From positions 100,688-152,564 of the forward strand of contig JAFARZ010000211.1 in assembly GCA_019245115.1 (NCBI GenBank): a DNA stretch of 51,877 nt, read 5' to 3'. The notes beneath the pieces are model-generated. The model was not told the DNA's origin. It was given only the letters and a program-made list of their open reading frames with translations, and did no database searches. This document shows, piece after piece, positions 32,442-41,285 of this stretch. The position numbers were made by a program, and so were the translations under genes. Numbering within the stretch: position 1 is the first letter of the stretch; every line of letters starts with the position of its first letter. Source of the stretch: Streptosporangiaceae bacterium (GTDB lineage: Bacteria; Actinomycetota; Actinomycetes; Streptosporangiales; Streptosporangiaceae).

Positions 32442-33059
32442 TCAGAGGCCGTGGAGGTCGGGATGGCTGTCGTGCCAGATGATCATGATCGCCTTGCCGA
32501 CGATGCTGGAGCCCTGGATGGGCCCCCAGTAACGGCTGTCGCAGGAGTCCGCGCGGTTGTCGCCCAGGACGTAGAACTCGCCGGCCGGGACGAAGAAGGG
32601 ATGCTGGCTGCTCGCTATCGGCGGGCCCAGCGGGTCGTCGGCCGGCAGGTACGGCTCGGCCAGCCGGCGCCCGTTGATGTAGACGCTGTTGCCGGAGGAA
32701 TAGATCGTCTGACCTGGCAGTGCGATGACGCGCTTGACGAGGTCTCCGGCCGGGTCTCCGCCGCACTGGTCCAGGGGCGGGTGGGTGAATACCACGATGT
32801 CGCCCTCGTGAACGTCGTGCCAGCTGAAGAACGCCTTCTCCACCAGGACACGGTCGTACACACTGAGTGTCGGGACCATCGACGTCGACGGGATCCAGAA
32901 GATCTCGAATGCGTACGCTCGCAGCAGGACGGATAGCAGCGCCGCCGCGAGCAGCGTGATGACCGTCTCGATCAGTCGCCGCCGCCATCGCCTCCGCCGC
33001 TGCGGGCTGGTCCCGGTGGTCTCCGTGCTGGCCGGAGCGGGGTCAGCAGGTGCGGACAT
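32442..33059 (-). CDS. lepB: Signal peptidase I
   Basis: A 205-residue type I signal peptidase: one N-terminal helix (LIETVITLLAAALLSVLL), catalytic Ser in PSTSMVPTL, catalytic Lys in LVKRVIALPG, and the GDNRADSCDSRYWG box. It removes signal peptides of exported proteins at the outer membrane face. It overlaps the upstream membrane-protein gene by 17 bases. Unlike the S26 protease at 2942, it has the full housekeeping box set. Confidence 0.92.
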   Translation of the reverse strand: MSAPADPAPASTETTGTSPQRRRRWRRRLIETVITLLAAALLSVLLRAYAFEIFWIPSTSMVPTLSVYDRVLVEKAFFSWHDVHEGDIVVFTHPPLDQCGGDPAGDLVKRVIALPGQTIYSSGNSVYINGRRLAEPYLPADDPLGPPIASSQHPFFVPAGEFYVLGDNRADSCDSRYWGPIQGSSIVGKAIMIIWHDSHPDLHGL

Positions 33060-33585
33060 GCGCGGTTGCCTGGGCGGGGCGGCACGGGTTCAACCGGTGC
33101 GGTGAGTGCGAGCCCGCACCCGGGGACGCGGGCGCCTGGGTCGTGCCCGCCGCCTTGGCCGGCGCGCCCTCGGCTGCCAGTGCCACGGAGAAGCCGATCA
33201 GGCACGCCGCGGCCAGCAGCGCCGCGGCGAGTCGTCTCCCTCCGCGCCAAGGCCTCCCTGTGTTTCCCTCCGTGCCAAGGCCTCGCTGCGCTCGGCCGGC
33301 TTGGGGCCGCGGCGGGCTTACCGCCCCTCCGGGACGGCAATCCGCCGCGGCGCTCGCTTCGCTCGCCTCGCTCAGGGACCGGGGGCGTCGCGGGACCAGC
33401 CACTCCCGGGCCGCGCCGGCGAGGTAACTCCAGGCGATCGACGCCGCCGGGGTTCCGTCCGCGATGAGGAGCGCCGCCAGCTCGGCGGCCTCGTCCGCGT
33501 GGCGTCGCCGCCAGCGGGCCGGGTAGCAGCGGAGCGCGGCAGTGACCAGCCTGCCTTCCGCTGCTTCGGGGGTGGCGCTCATCAC
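33043..33585 (-). CDS. Small membrane protein gene carrying an in-frame repeat
   Basis: Starts with a helical domain (LVTAALRCYPARWRRRHADE; SYLAGAAREWL) of the kind encoded beside PadR regulators, and has one membrane helix (LAAALLAAACLIGFSVALA) and a short tail. Between the two parts about 43 residues (SEASEASAAADCRPGG...) come from the 101-bp repeat copy B and its 19-bp extra piece; the insertion keeps the frame. The gene overlaps PadR by 4 bases at its start. Function unknown. Confidence 0.65.
   Translation of the reverse strand: MMSATPEAAEGRLVTAALRCYPARWRRRHADEAAELAALLIADGTPAASIAWSYLAGAAREWLVPRRPRSLSEASEASAAADCRPGGAVSPPRPQAGRAQRGLGTEGNTGRPWRGGRRLAAALLAAACLIGFSVALAAEGAPAKAAGTTQAPASPGAGSHSPHRLNPCRPAQATAHVRTC
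33238..33256. repeat. 19-bp partial extra copy of the repeat end
   Basis: CCCTCCGCGCCAAGGCCTC matches the first 19 bases of copy A exactly and lies 9 bases before copy B, giving a partial tandem duplication of the repeat terminus. Confidence 0.8.
33266..33366. repeat. 101-bp dispersed repeat, copy B (inside a coding sequence)
   Basis: About 94% identical to 20041-20141, same orientation, with six substitutions. It lies inside the 180-codon membrane-protein gene and is read without a stop. Its GC-rich short dyads and dispersed occurrence resemble mobile palindromic elements of bacteria, including those known to insert in frame in proteins. Confidence 0.85.
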
Positions 33586-33908
33586 GCGCCGCCCAGTTGC
33601 AGGCGCAGCCGTCCGGCCGCGCTGACGCGCTCCAGCGAATCCAGGTGCGCCCGGAGTGCTGCCGCGCCTGTCGCGGTGATGCGGTAGGGATGCCGCCGCT
33701 CGTCGGCGGGCAGCGACTCGATGAGCCCGAGCCTCTCGAGCCGGTCCAGAGCACCGTAGAGCGTGCCGGGCCCGAGTTCGACACCCGCGAACTGCTTGAC
33801 GTCCTGGATCAGCGCATAGCCATGCTTCGGCCCGTCGGCCAGGCTGACCAGGACCAGCACCGACGCCTCCCCGGCCCGGCGCAGCACGTCCTGCTCTCGT
33901 GTGCTCAT
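33582..33908 (-). CDS. PadR-family transcriptional regulator
   Basis: A 108-residue winged-helix protein with the PadR pattern (LVLVSLADGPKHGYALIQDV; GPGTLYGALDRLERLGLIE; RHPYRITATG). The ATG at 33908 has AGGAGG four bases upstream; the open frame upstream of it runs through the operator. It is expected to repress its own operon, including the membrane-protein gene it overlaps by 4 bases, through the inverted repeat at 33918-33951. Confidence 0.92.
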   Translation of the reverse strand: MSTREQDVLRRAGEASVLVLVSLADGPKHGYALIQDVKQFAGVELGPGTLYGALDRLERLGLIESLPADERRHPYRITATGAAALRAHLDSLERVSAAGRLRLQLGGA

Positions 33909-33917
33909 CTGCCCTCC

Positions 33918-33951
33918 TATTACGTTGACCAATATATCAGTCACCGTAATA
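33918..33951. promoter_or_regulatory. Operator for the PadR regulator
   Basis: TATTACGTTGAC (33918-33929) and GTCACCGTAATA (33940-33951) are inverted repeats matching at 11 of 12 positions around a 10-base AT-rich spacer (CAATATATCA). It lies just upstream of the PadR ribosome binding site and likely overlaps its promoter. Confidence 0.75.
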
Positions 33952-33965
33952 GTCTGGCGAGCCGA

Positions 33966-34619
33966 TTAAGCGATGCTGCGCACGGCTTCGGCGATCGGGG
34001 TGTCTCCGCCGGTCAGCTCGAGTGTCTGATACCGGGTGCCCGGGTCATCGAGCAGGGCGCCGATGACCGCGGCGACGTCGGCCCGCGGGATCATGCCGGC
34101 GGGTAGCCGAGGCGCCAGCCGGACCCTGCCGGTGGCCGGAGAGTCGGTCAGGCCGCCCGGGCGCAGGATGGTCCAGTCCAGGTCCCGGGCGTGCAGGTCG
34201 TCCTCAGCGGCGGTCTTCGCCGTGATGTAAGCGGCCCACACCTCACCGTAACCGGGCTGCGGCGGCTGGCCGGCTCCCATGGAGGAGACCTGCACGAACC
34301 TGCGGACCCCGGCCCGCTCGGCGGCACCGGCCATCAGCACCGAGGCAGCCCGGTCGACGGTGTCCTTGCGCGGGGCGCCGCTGCCCGGTCCGGCGCCAGC
34401 CGCGAACACCACAGCGTCAGCTCCAGACAGCAGCGCCGTGACATCATCGGCCGTGGCCGTCTCCAGATCACAGACCACGGCTTCGGCGCCGGCCTTGTGC
34501 ACATCAGCGACGTGGGCCGGGTTCCTGACCAGCCCGACGGCCTGGTCGTCGCGCTCAGCCAGCAGGCGCTCCAGCAGCAGCGCGATCTTCCCGTGCCCAC
34601 CCGCGATTACTATCCGCAT
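33966..34619 (-). CDS. NAD(P)-binding atypical SDR protein
   Basis: A 217-residue Rossmann-fold protein of the NAD(P)H-binding, YwnB/YhfK-like type: nucleotide loop IAGGHGKIALLLERLL at the start, the VVFAAGAGPGSG strand, VQVSSMGAG, and the catalytic-region YITAKTAAEDDL then WTILRPGGL. It probably acts as a reductase or redox sensor. It is transcribed in the same direction as PadR and ends 15 bases before the operator, so it may be regulated separately. Confidence 0.85.
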   Translation of the reverse strand: MRIVIAGGHGKIALLLERLLAERDDQAVGLVRNPAHVADVHKAGAEAVVCDLETATADDVTALLSGADAVVFAAGAGPGSGAPRKDTVDRAASVLMAGAAERAGVRRFVQVSSMGAGQPPQPGYGEVWAAYITAKTAAEDDLHARDLDWTILRPGGLTDSPATGRVRLAPRLPAGMIPRADVAAVIGALLDDPGTRYQTLELTGGDTPIAEAVRSIA

Positions 34620-35099
34620 TCTGTAACGCTACCTGCCGGATCACCGGCAGGGCATGATGCCCCCCGGGGCTACGGGGAAGTGGAACCACCGCCGTTCGTT
34701 TAAAGGCTCGTTATTTTTTATGAATGGTTGCGCGCAGGGACTCGCCGTACCTTGGTTGTTTGTGTCTGCCGCGACCACCTGAACTGGACCGTCAGGGACT
34801 CAGTGGACTCGACTCCGCCTACGTATGACTCATTCGGCTTCCCGCCGGTGGGCGCCCCGACCCGGCCTATGTCTTCGACGACGGCAACGGAGGATCATCT
34901 TCGTACTTCTTCAACGCCGACGACGGCCAGTCTGGATTCTGGAAGGGAGTGCTCACGCTGGCTGGACCGGGCGGCAGGCACTCTCGTTGAGATTTCAGGA
35001 AGTCTTCTCGGTGGCAAACGGCGTCGGCATGTGCGGAGCCGAGGTCGTTTCGATGGCACCAGCGCCGACAGCGCGGATATCCGCGAGGCACGTTCGTCG
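34620..35099. other. Decayed region between SDR gene and integrase fragment
   Basis: No intact gene. Short stretches of coding character appear in different frames on the plus strand (TYDSFGFPPVGAP at about 34819, then YVFDDGNGGSSSYFFNADDG at about 34869 in another frame), consistent with a frameshifted remnant. An AT-rich tract (ATTTTTTATG) lies at about 34712. Confidence 0.4.
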
Positions 35100-35342
35100 T
35101 ACCGGATCTACCGGATCAAGCGTCGGGGGTTTGGTAAGGATGAGCCGCGCGGAATACGTGCGGCGAACACCGACGGGCACATTTCGCGGAACTGGTTCCG
35201 GCTGAACGTGTGGCTGCCTGCCCGGGAAGCAGCCGGGCTTGGCGAGGGCGTGAAGGTCCATAGCTTGCGTCACGCGCACGCCTCGTGGCTGCTGGCCGGT
35301 GGCGCGGACATCGCGACGGTCAAGGAGAGACTTGGACACTGA
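35100..35342 (+). pseudogene. Tyrosine integrase C-terminal fragment
   Basis: The frame encodes the end of a tyrosine recombinase catalytic domain: FRLNVWLPAREAAGL, then HSLRHAHASWLLAGGA carrying the HxxR box, and VKERLGH, after which a stop follows. Family members continue with the nucleophilic tyrosine about 9 residues later, which is missing, and the N-terminal half is absent. A dead remnant of an integrative element, joined at its end to a truncated peptidase gene. Confidence 0.75.
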
Positions 35343-37091
35343 CGGGCGGGATGTTCTGGTGCGCTGGAGTGAGTCCGGCGGTAGGCATGATGTTATTCCG
35401 GCTGGCTATAGCGTCGGATCCTATGTGCACGGGTATGGCGGCGGGGCGTGGGCCTTTGCTGCTTCGGGCGACAAGGTATGGTTCTGCAATTCAGACCAGC
35501 GCGTGTACCGAGTCCGCGGGGACAGCGTTATTGCCGTGGTCCCGGAGCCTTCTGTTCCGGGTGCGGTACGGTACGCCGACTTGTGCGTCGATCCGGGCGG
35601 TCAGCATCTGTGGTGCGTCCGGGAACGTCACGAGCAGGGGCGTGTTCTTAACGAGCTCGCCAGGATCGCCGCCGATGGTGGATCGCCGCCAGAGGCTATT
35701 GCCTCGGGGTGGGATTTCTATGCCTTTCCCCGGCCTAGCCCCGATGGTCGGCGGTTGGCGTGGACCTGCTGGAATGCCCCGCAGATGCCGTGGGACGGGA
35801 CCTATCTGTATATAGCCGATCTCTGGCCTGATAGGTCTTTGGGCGAGCCGGTCTTGGTGGCGGGAGGGGACGAGGAGTCGGTCTTCCAGCCGCAATGGAG
35901 CCCTGATGGCGTCTTGTATTTCGTTTCTGACCGGAGCGGCTGGTGGAATCTGTACGCGTGGCAGGACGGGGATGCCGTCCCGCTGGTGACCGGTGATTTT
36001 GAGCTTGGGGTGGCGCAGTGGGAGTTCGGGTACTCGACCTATGCGTTTCTTGATGGCGGCCGGGTTGCGGCTATTGCCCAGCGAGGGGCGCAGCAGTCAC
36101 TGCTGATTAGCGGGTCTGGGGAATCGCGGCACGTGGAGCTCCCGCACACCTCGATGAAGCCGTATCTGTCCGCTCAGGGCGGTCGGGTGGCACTCGTCGC
36201 CTCGAGTATTACTGAGACACCGACCGTGATTGCTGTCAACGTCGATAGCGGAACGGTCAGTAAGCTCGCGGGCGTGGAGGCGAGTGGCTCCTCTGACGAC
36301 CTTTCGCGCCCAGAATCGTTCTCGTTCGCTGCTCGGGACGGCCTTGTGGTCCACGGGTTGTTCTACCCGCCTTGGGGGTCTGCGGATGGCGTGCCGCCGC
36401 TGGTGGTTAAGGCGCACCCTGGCCCGACGGCGAATGTGCCGATGCGTTTGGACTGGCACACGCAGTATCTGTGTTCTCACGGGTTCGCCGTCGCAGAGGT
36501 CGACTATCGCGGAAGTACCGGGTACGGACAGGCGTTCCGGAATGCGCTTCGTGGCCAGTGGGGGGATGGTGACGCGCTGGACTGTGCGGATGCTGCTGGC
36601 TACCTAGTGTCGGAGGGCAGGGTCGATCAGCGGCGGGTGGCGATATGGGGAGCGAGTGCTGGTGGGTACACGGCGCTGCGGGCGCTCATTCTTACGCGAG
36701 CGTTTGCTGGGGCGGTGGCGCGTAGCCCGATCATCGATCCGCTTACCTGGCGCAGGACGGCTCCGAAGTTTCAGGCTCATCAGGCGGGGTTGCTTGTCGG
36801 AGCGTGGCCGGGGGTGGCGGAAGTGTATCGGGCACGATCGGTCATGGACAATGTTGCGGCTATCAACGTGCCGGTTCTGTGTTGCATGGCGAGCAGGACC
36901 GGGTGACAAAGGTTGGCGACACCGTAGCGCTGGCCAACGCGCTGGGTGATCGGGCGCAGTCGACCCTCTTTCCGGGCGAGGGGCATACTCTGCGCTCATC
37001 GGAAGCGCTGCGTCGGGCACTTGAGCTGGAACTCGACTTCTTGCGTGCAGTGACAGACCCAGCGACGTCGTCTGCGTCCGGTCGGTGGTAG
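35299..37091 (+). pseudogene. S9 prolyl-oligopeptidase gene, truncated and frameshifted
   Basis: From 35341 the frame matches S9 acyl-peptide-hydrolase/prolyl oligopeptidases: propeller strands (VLVRWSESGG; PRPSPDGRRLAW; QPQWSPDGVLYFVSDRSG) then the hydrolase domain with the Ser nucleophile in WGASAGGYTALRAL. The usual first about 60 residues are replaced by the integrase fragment. Near 36885 the frame ends in CCMASRTG and a TGA at 36906, while the expected continuation HGEQDRVTKVGD with the catalytic Asp, and GEGHTLR with the His, follow in another frame to 37091. The gene is therefore broken twice. Confidence 0.8.
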
Positions 37092-37140
37092 TACGCGGCC
37101 GCACCAGGTATTGGCGCGCTGGAGTGGCTAGGGTTGACCG

Positions 37141-39138
37141 GTGCGCACCTGTTACGAGATCGACGAAACCGACGGCTACTTTGGTGCCCGCGAGACGCTG
37201 CTGAGGCGGTGCGCGGCATGGGCTGAGGCGAATGGGCTGGTGATGTCGCCTCTGCTAGCCGAAGCCATGCTGGATTCGCGGCACTTCAGCTCGGACGGGC
37301 GGCTGGGCTACTGGACCCCGGTTCAGGTACGGTCGACGCTGCTGCAGTGGATCCCGGAGAAGGTCTCGGCGCCGGGGGAAGACCTGCGGGATGCGCCGGA
37401 GACGCTGCGTACGCTGCTGCGTTACCTGGACGCTCACGGGCTGCGCGACCCGCGGGGTGCAACCGTCGAGGAGAACGAGGAAGCCATCGACGCCGTCGCG
37501 AAGGAGTTCCCCGACGCGGTCGAGGACCAGGATCGATATGGGATGGCAAAAACGGTGGTGATGTCCGCCCGGGACCGAGGCGTGGACATCGGCGACCCCG
37601 AGGCATTGACCGCATACCTGGAGGATTTCCAGGAAGGTCGGCTGACGCTGGAGGAGGATCTGCTTGGGCGTGTCCTCGAGCGGCAGTTCGATCGGCCGGT
37701 TCTGGGTCAGGAGCGGAAATTCGCCCAGCTCCCGGTCAGCCTGCCGGCGCCGGAAGAGCTGGCTGCGGCGGCCGGGCGGAGCAAGGTCGTCGGCCAGTTC
37801 CGTGGTTTCACGGAATGGCTTGGCCCGAAGGGCCGGGTGCTCACGCCGAGCGGGAACATCAGGCCCGCGGATGCCAGAGAGCTGATCACGCTGCTCGGCA
37901 CCGGCGATGAGGGGCTGAGGTTCCGCACCGCTGCCGAGCTGCCGGGCCTGGACCTGATCGTGAACTGGGCGAAGAAGGCGCGTCTGGTCCGCAAGCAGGG
38001 TACGCGCCTGGTGCCGGTGGCGAAGGCGCGGCCAGTGCTCGCCGACGCTGAGGCCCTGTGGCAGCGCGCGTTCGAGGCGGCGTTCGATCTTGGCGAGGCC
38101 GTGTGCCGTCCGATCTGGGCGGACGAGCCGCCGTCGCCGGTCCGGCTGCTGTATGACGTGATAGTGCCTGACATCATGGCCGCGATCTACAGTATGGACG
38201 AACCGGCTCCGGTGGTCCGGCTGGCGGAGTCGGTGTGGGATACGGTCCTGGCTCACTTCGATGTCGGCTCGCTCAGCCCTCTTTCCCAGATGGGCCTGCG
38301 GGGGCGGACGGACAACGATGTGGAGCAGATCTTCGATGCCTTCGAGGCGCTCGGGGCGGTGACCTCGACGCATGGTGTCGCCAGCAGCGTCTTCTCTGAC
38401 GACCTGGATGACGGGTATACAGCGCCGGGGCGTCCGTTCAGCCATGAGCGGGCCGCCGAGCTGCGCGAGCGGCTGGCGGCGCCGGGCCGCCTGGTGAGCC
38501 TCACGCCGCTGGGTACTCGCGCGATGCGGCAGCGCCTGCTGGCGGAGGGCCGCGAGGCGGGGCTCGTCGGCGACCTCGTGGGCGCGTCACCGGCCGAGTT
38601 GCTGGGCACGGTCGCTGAGCACTACACGCCTCAGACCACTGCGGAGGAAATCGCCATCTGGCGGGGCGCCCATGGCGGCTCGCTGGATCCGCTCGTGCAG
38701 GCGATCCGCGACTGCCCGTTCGTCTCCCGGCAGGTGGCGATGGTCAACGTTCTCGCCGCAGCTGTGCCGGAGGGCGAGGAACTGCTGGCCGGCCTGCTGC
38801 GCGACCCCGAGCTCGGGCCGGTTGTCTTGCTCGCCGACAAGCAGGACCGTAAGCCCGAGGAGGTGAGTCCGGCGGAGGCCGCGTGGCTGATGGCCGGAAG
38901 CCTGCTGGAGTTCCTGGAAATCGGCGGTCCAGATGCGGTCCGGGAACAGCTTGAGGAACTGCCCCGCTCGCAGCGGGAGGATGTGGTCCGTGCCGTGCGT
39001 GACTCCGGTTATCCGGCGCGCGAGACGCTCGAGGAGTTCCGGCTCCTCGTCGCCGAACCGATCCTGAGCGCGTCGCCCCGGCTGCGCGTCGTGCGGAACG
39101 CACGCCGTCCCCGCTCCGCGAAACGCCGCGGCCGCTGA
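37141..39138 (+). CDS. Large protein of unknown function, 665 residues
   Basis: Intact GTG-started gene with normal codon use. The product is soluble, mostly helical, acidic in the middle and basic at the end (RRPRSAKRRGR). No P-loop, nuclease or zinc motif is visible. Recurrent helices (PEELAAAAGRSKVVGQFRGF; AEELRERLAAPGRLVSLTPLG) suggest winged-helix-like modules. I do not recognise it. It stands alone after the broken S9 gene. Confidence 0.7.
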   Translation: MRTCYEIDETDGYFGARETLLRRCAAWAEANGLVMSPLLAEAMLDSRHFSSDGRLGYWTPVQVRSTLLQWIPEKVSAPGEDLRDAPETLRTLLRYLDAHGLRDPRGATVEENEEAIDAVAKEFPDAVEDQDRYGMAKTVVMSARDRGVDIGDPEALTAYLEDFQEGRLTLEEDLLGRVLERQFDRPVLGQERKFAQLPVSLPAPEELAAAAGRSKVVGQFRGFTEWLGPKGRVLTPSGNIRPADARELITLLGTGDEGLRFRTAAELPGLDLIVNWAKKARLVRKQGTRLVPVAKARPVLADAEALWQRAFEAAFDLGEAVCRPIWADEPPSPVRLLYDVIVPDIMAAIYSMDEPAPVVRLAESVWDTVLAHFDVGSLSPLSQMGLRGRTDNDVEQIFDAFEALGAVTSTHGVASSVFSDDLDDGYTAPGRPFSHERAAELRERLAAPGRLVSLTPLGTRAMRQRLLAEGREAGLVGDLVGASPAELLGTVAEHYTPQTTAEEIAIWRGAHGGSLDPLVQAIRDCPFVSRQVAMVNVLAAAVPEGEELLAGLLRDPELGPVVLLADKQDRKPEEVSPAEAAWLMAGSLLEFLEIGGPDAVREQLEELPRSQREDVVRAVRDSGYPARETLEEFRLLVAEPILSASPRLRVVRNARRPRSAKRRGR

Positions 39139-39246
39139 CATCCAGCCCTCGCTCGCGCGCAAGCGATGACTTCCGGCGACGAAGAACCCATAGGGAATTC
39201 TGTTCCATTACGGGATGCCAATTGCGCTGATCGCGAGCGTCGACGC

Positions 39247-39966
39247 TCAGCCCTGGCTGGTAAGGTAATCACCGATCATGCCAAGCGTGAATGCGGCTGT
39301 CGTCATCCCCGATTGGATGCCCGCGAATCGTCGCTGCCTCTTCCGCCTGAGGCGGCCTGGCGTTGGCAGCTCGGAAATCTGTCTGAATAGCAGCAAGGCG
39401 GTCGCAACGAGAGCTCGGCCGATGGCTCGGAGATCGACGCCTGGTATCTCCTCTGTCACCAGCTCACGGATATCGTCCAGGTCGCCGATGGCCTCGCCGA
39501 AGCGGCTGCGCAGCTGGCCTGGATCTGTTCCCATAGGGGATTCGAAAAGTTCTGACACCAGGCGGGGGAAGTCGACAGTGGCGAGCTCCGCACTGACTTC
39601 GAGCATGGGGGCGCCCGGTTCGGATGACTGACCGTGCTTCGCGTCGATGAGCGCTTCGCCGACCCGGCCAGCCAGCAAAAGGGCGATGCTCATGCCCTTA
39701 CTCTCGGCTGGTGAGCGTGTTGCCGACTTGAGGCGATCGCCGAGTGCTGGGTCATACCAATCTGGGTACAGCATCGCGGTTACTACCAACACGCTCCACC
39801 CCAGCCGTTCTGAGTCGATATCCGGCAGTTGGCTGGCCAGCCATCGAGCTGCATTCCTCGCGTAACGATCTTGGGCGCTGATATCGTCCTTGGCCAGCTC
39901 GAGATGGAAGTAGCGATCCATGAGGTCACGGGTTGATACCAAACTTTGTCCTGGCCTCAGTTCCAT
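39247..39966 (-). CDS. Unknown 239-residue helical protein
   Basis: No family recognised. Helical throughout (LMDRYFHLELAKDDI; WLASQLPDIDSERLGW; LGDRLKSATRSPAES), with a basic motif near the end (RLRRKRQRRFAG) and a final hydrophobic helix. Convergent with the 665-residue gene, 108 bases apart. Confidence 0.6.
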   Translation of the reverse strand: MELRPGQSLVSTRDLMDRYFHLELAKDDISAQDRYARNAARWLASQLPDIDSERLGWSVLVVTAMLYPDWYDPALGDRLKSATRSPAESKGMSIALLLAGRVGEALIDAKHGQSSEPGAPMLEVSAELATVDFPRLVSELFESPMGTDPGQLRSRFGEAIGDLDDIRELVTEEIPGVDLRAIGRALVATALLLFRQISELPTPGRLRRKRQRRFAGIQSGMTTAAFTLGMIGDYLTSQG

Positions 39967-40365
39967 GGCGCCACCGTAGGACGACGCGGGGCTACGGTCT
40001 GGGATTGTCTGGGCTGCAAATGATCATCAGCCATGGGATGGTCTTGTTGATTGGGCCAGGGTCGATATGCGTCATGACAAAATCCCTGATGTTCTCGGAG
40101 TCCGTTAAAGAGAACTGCCTCGCGTCTGGCTCGCGCGGCTTCACTGACTATAAACGCGCTGGCAGCATGTCCGTGCGGCAGTTCAGGATTTCGTAATCTA
40201 CGGCTGAACCAGATAATTGCGCTCGACCGCAGTCAACCGGAAGCGGCCTCTGGCGATCCTCCGATTTTGTGTCGGACGCACCTATGCGTAAGTATTCGGA
40301 AGTCCTGTGAAAGGGCATGCCGATGGCCGGCGCGGCGTTCGCTGTCGGCCACGCCGGTGGCGGCG
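39967..40365. other. Gap without a supported gene
   Basis: Nothing convincing is seen on either strand. Short open frames here lack start signals and coding character. The stretch is more AT-rich than its surroundings and holds the likely promoter of the 39966 gene and the 3' region of the small gene at 40366. Confidence 0.5.
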
Positions 40366-40527
40366 TTACTGATCCGGGGTTGCACGGGTCGGCGGGGGCT
40401 GGGAGCAGGTGCGGAGGTCTTCGGGGCTGGCGTTCCAGGGCACGAACTGCGCAAGCATAAGATCACCGTAAATCAACGGCTCATCGTGATGTGCTTTGTT
40501 GGCCAACCTAATTAGTTCACGCGCCAT
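40366..40527 (-). CDS. Small hidden gene, 53 residues
   Basis: ATG 40527 with TGAGGA ten bases upstream. The frame has clear coding character (MARELIRLANKAHHDEPLIY, then GDLMLAQFVPWNASPEDL) and ends at a TAA. The frame continues upstream as coding-like sequence (NPATVGWVSEDLRRM) to a stop without an obvious start, so it may be the end of a truncated gene. Family not recognised. Confidence 0.45.
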   Translation of the reverse strand: MARELIRLANKAHHDEPLIYGDLMLAQFVPWNASPEDLRTCSQPPPTRATPDQ

Positions 40528-40615
40528 CCGTCGAAGATCCTCACTAACCCAGCCTACGGTTGCTGGGTTGTACCCAATACCGCTTCTGGCCGTGTTGCAT
40601 GAATGAGGCTACTAT

Positions 40616-40903
40616 TCAGTCATCGTGGCGAGTGGCTGAGCGGGATGTGCTCCTGGCTGCTCGGGCATTCGCGATTGCCTGGGCCGCTAGCTGTCTTGTC
40701 TCTACTCGCCCGTTCACGTAGCCCACGTATATGAGCACGAAGGCGGCGATGGCGAGTGGGAGCATCAAGGCGACAAACGTCAAGTTCACGGCCCTTGGCG
40801 CGTGTGTCGTTGCTGTCACGATGGCCGTGAGGCCCGTAGCCGAGCTGGCGCCCAACGTGCCCACGCCGGTCCAGAGCCAGTGAAACGACGGTCCCTTATT
40901 CAC
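40616..40903 (-). CDS. Small membrane protein, 95 residues
   Basis: Two hydrophobic helices (about residues 10-30, and AVNLTFVALMLPLAIAAFVL at 38-57 continuing to about residue 62), then a charged tail (GRVETRQLAAQAIANARAAR). No family recognised. The next gene upstream is the decayed type VII-locus paralogue, so it may belong to that locus. Confidence 0.55.
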   Translation of the reverse strand: MNKGPSFHWLWTGVGTLGASSATGLTAIVTATTHAPRAVNLTFVALMLPLAIAAFVLIYVGYVNGRVETRQLAAQAIANARAARSTSRSATRHDD

Positions 40904-40919
40904 TTGCTTCGTCTTACAG

Positions 40920-41275
40920 CTACGTGAGCCCGTCCGGGATGATCGTGGTGGCGCGTGCGAAATCCTCTATGTCGGGTATCGCGTGGTGCAGCCTGCCCAG
41001 GTCCTCAGCTGTCACGTTGACCACCAGATCAGTCTGAAGCTTCTCCGATCGCCACGCGTAGCGAAGGGCTGCATACAGTGCACCGTAATCATGGTGTCTG
41101 TAGCGCATGACGCGAAGGCCGGTGCCGAGACTGTCTGTGGTCAACTCGTCGACGATAGGCGGCTCGATCGCCCCAGGTCGTTCGCAAGGCAGAGCATCCG
41201 GAGCTGCTCGCCCCGGTCGCCGACGGCCTGCCAGATGCCTACGTGATAAGCAGCGGCATTAGCCGAGGCTTTTAG
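40920..41275 (-). pseudogene. Decayed paralogue of the 210-residue type VII-locus protein
   Basis: The last 74 codons match the C-terminus of the gene at 41770-42402 (DLGRLHHAIPDIEDFARA against DLGRLQQATPDIEELARA). Upstream the similarity continues in another frame (GIWQAVGDRGEQLRMLCLAND against GIWEAAGDRSEQLRIL) and is joined by a frameshift near 41180. The first about 110 residues are lost. A duplicated, broken copy. Confidence 0.75.
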
Positions 41276-41285
41276 CAGTTATGAG

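Noticed and set aside
33238..33366. CRISPR-like or IS-end interpretation of the repeats
   Set aside because: Only two full copies 13 kb apart plus a 19-bp piece, no spacers, no transposase and no target duplication seen.
37255..38445. 396-codon open frame antisense to the 665-residue gene
   Set aside because: Arg/His/Gln-rich shadow with no ribosome binding site; the plus-strand frame has normal codon use and a full-length product.
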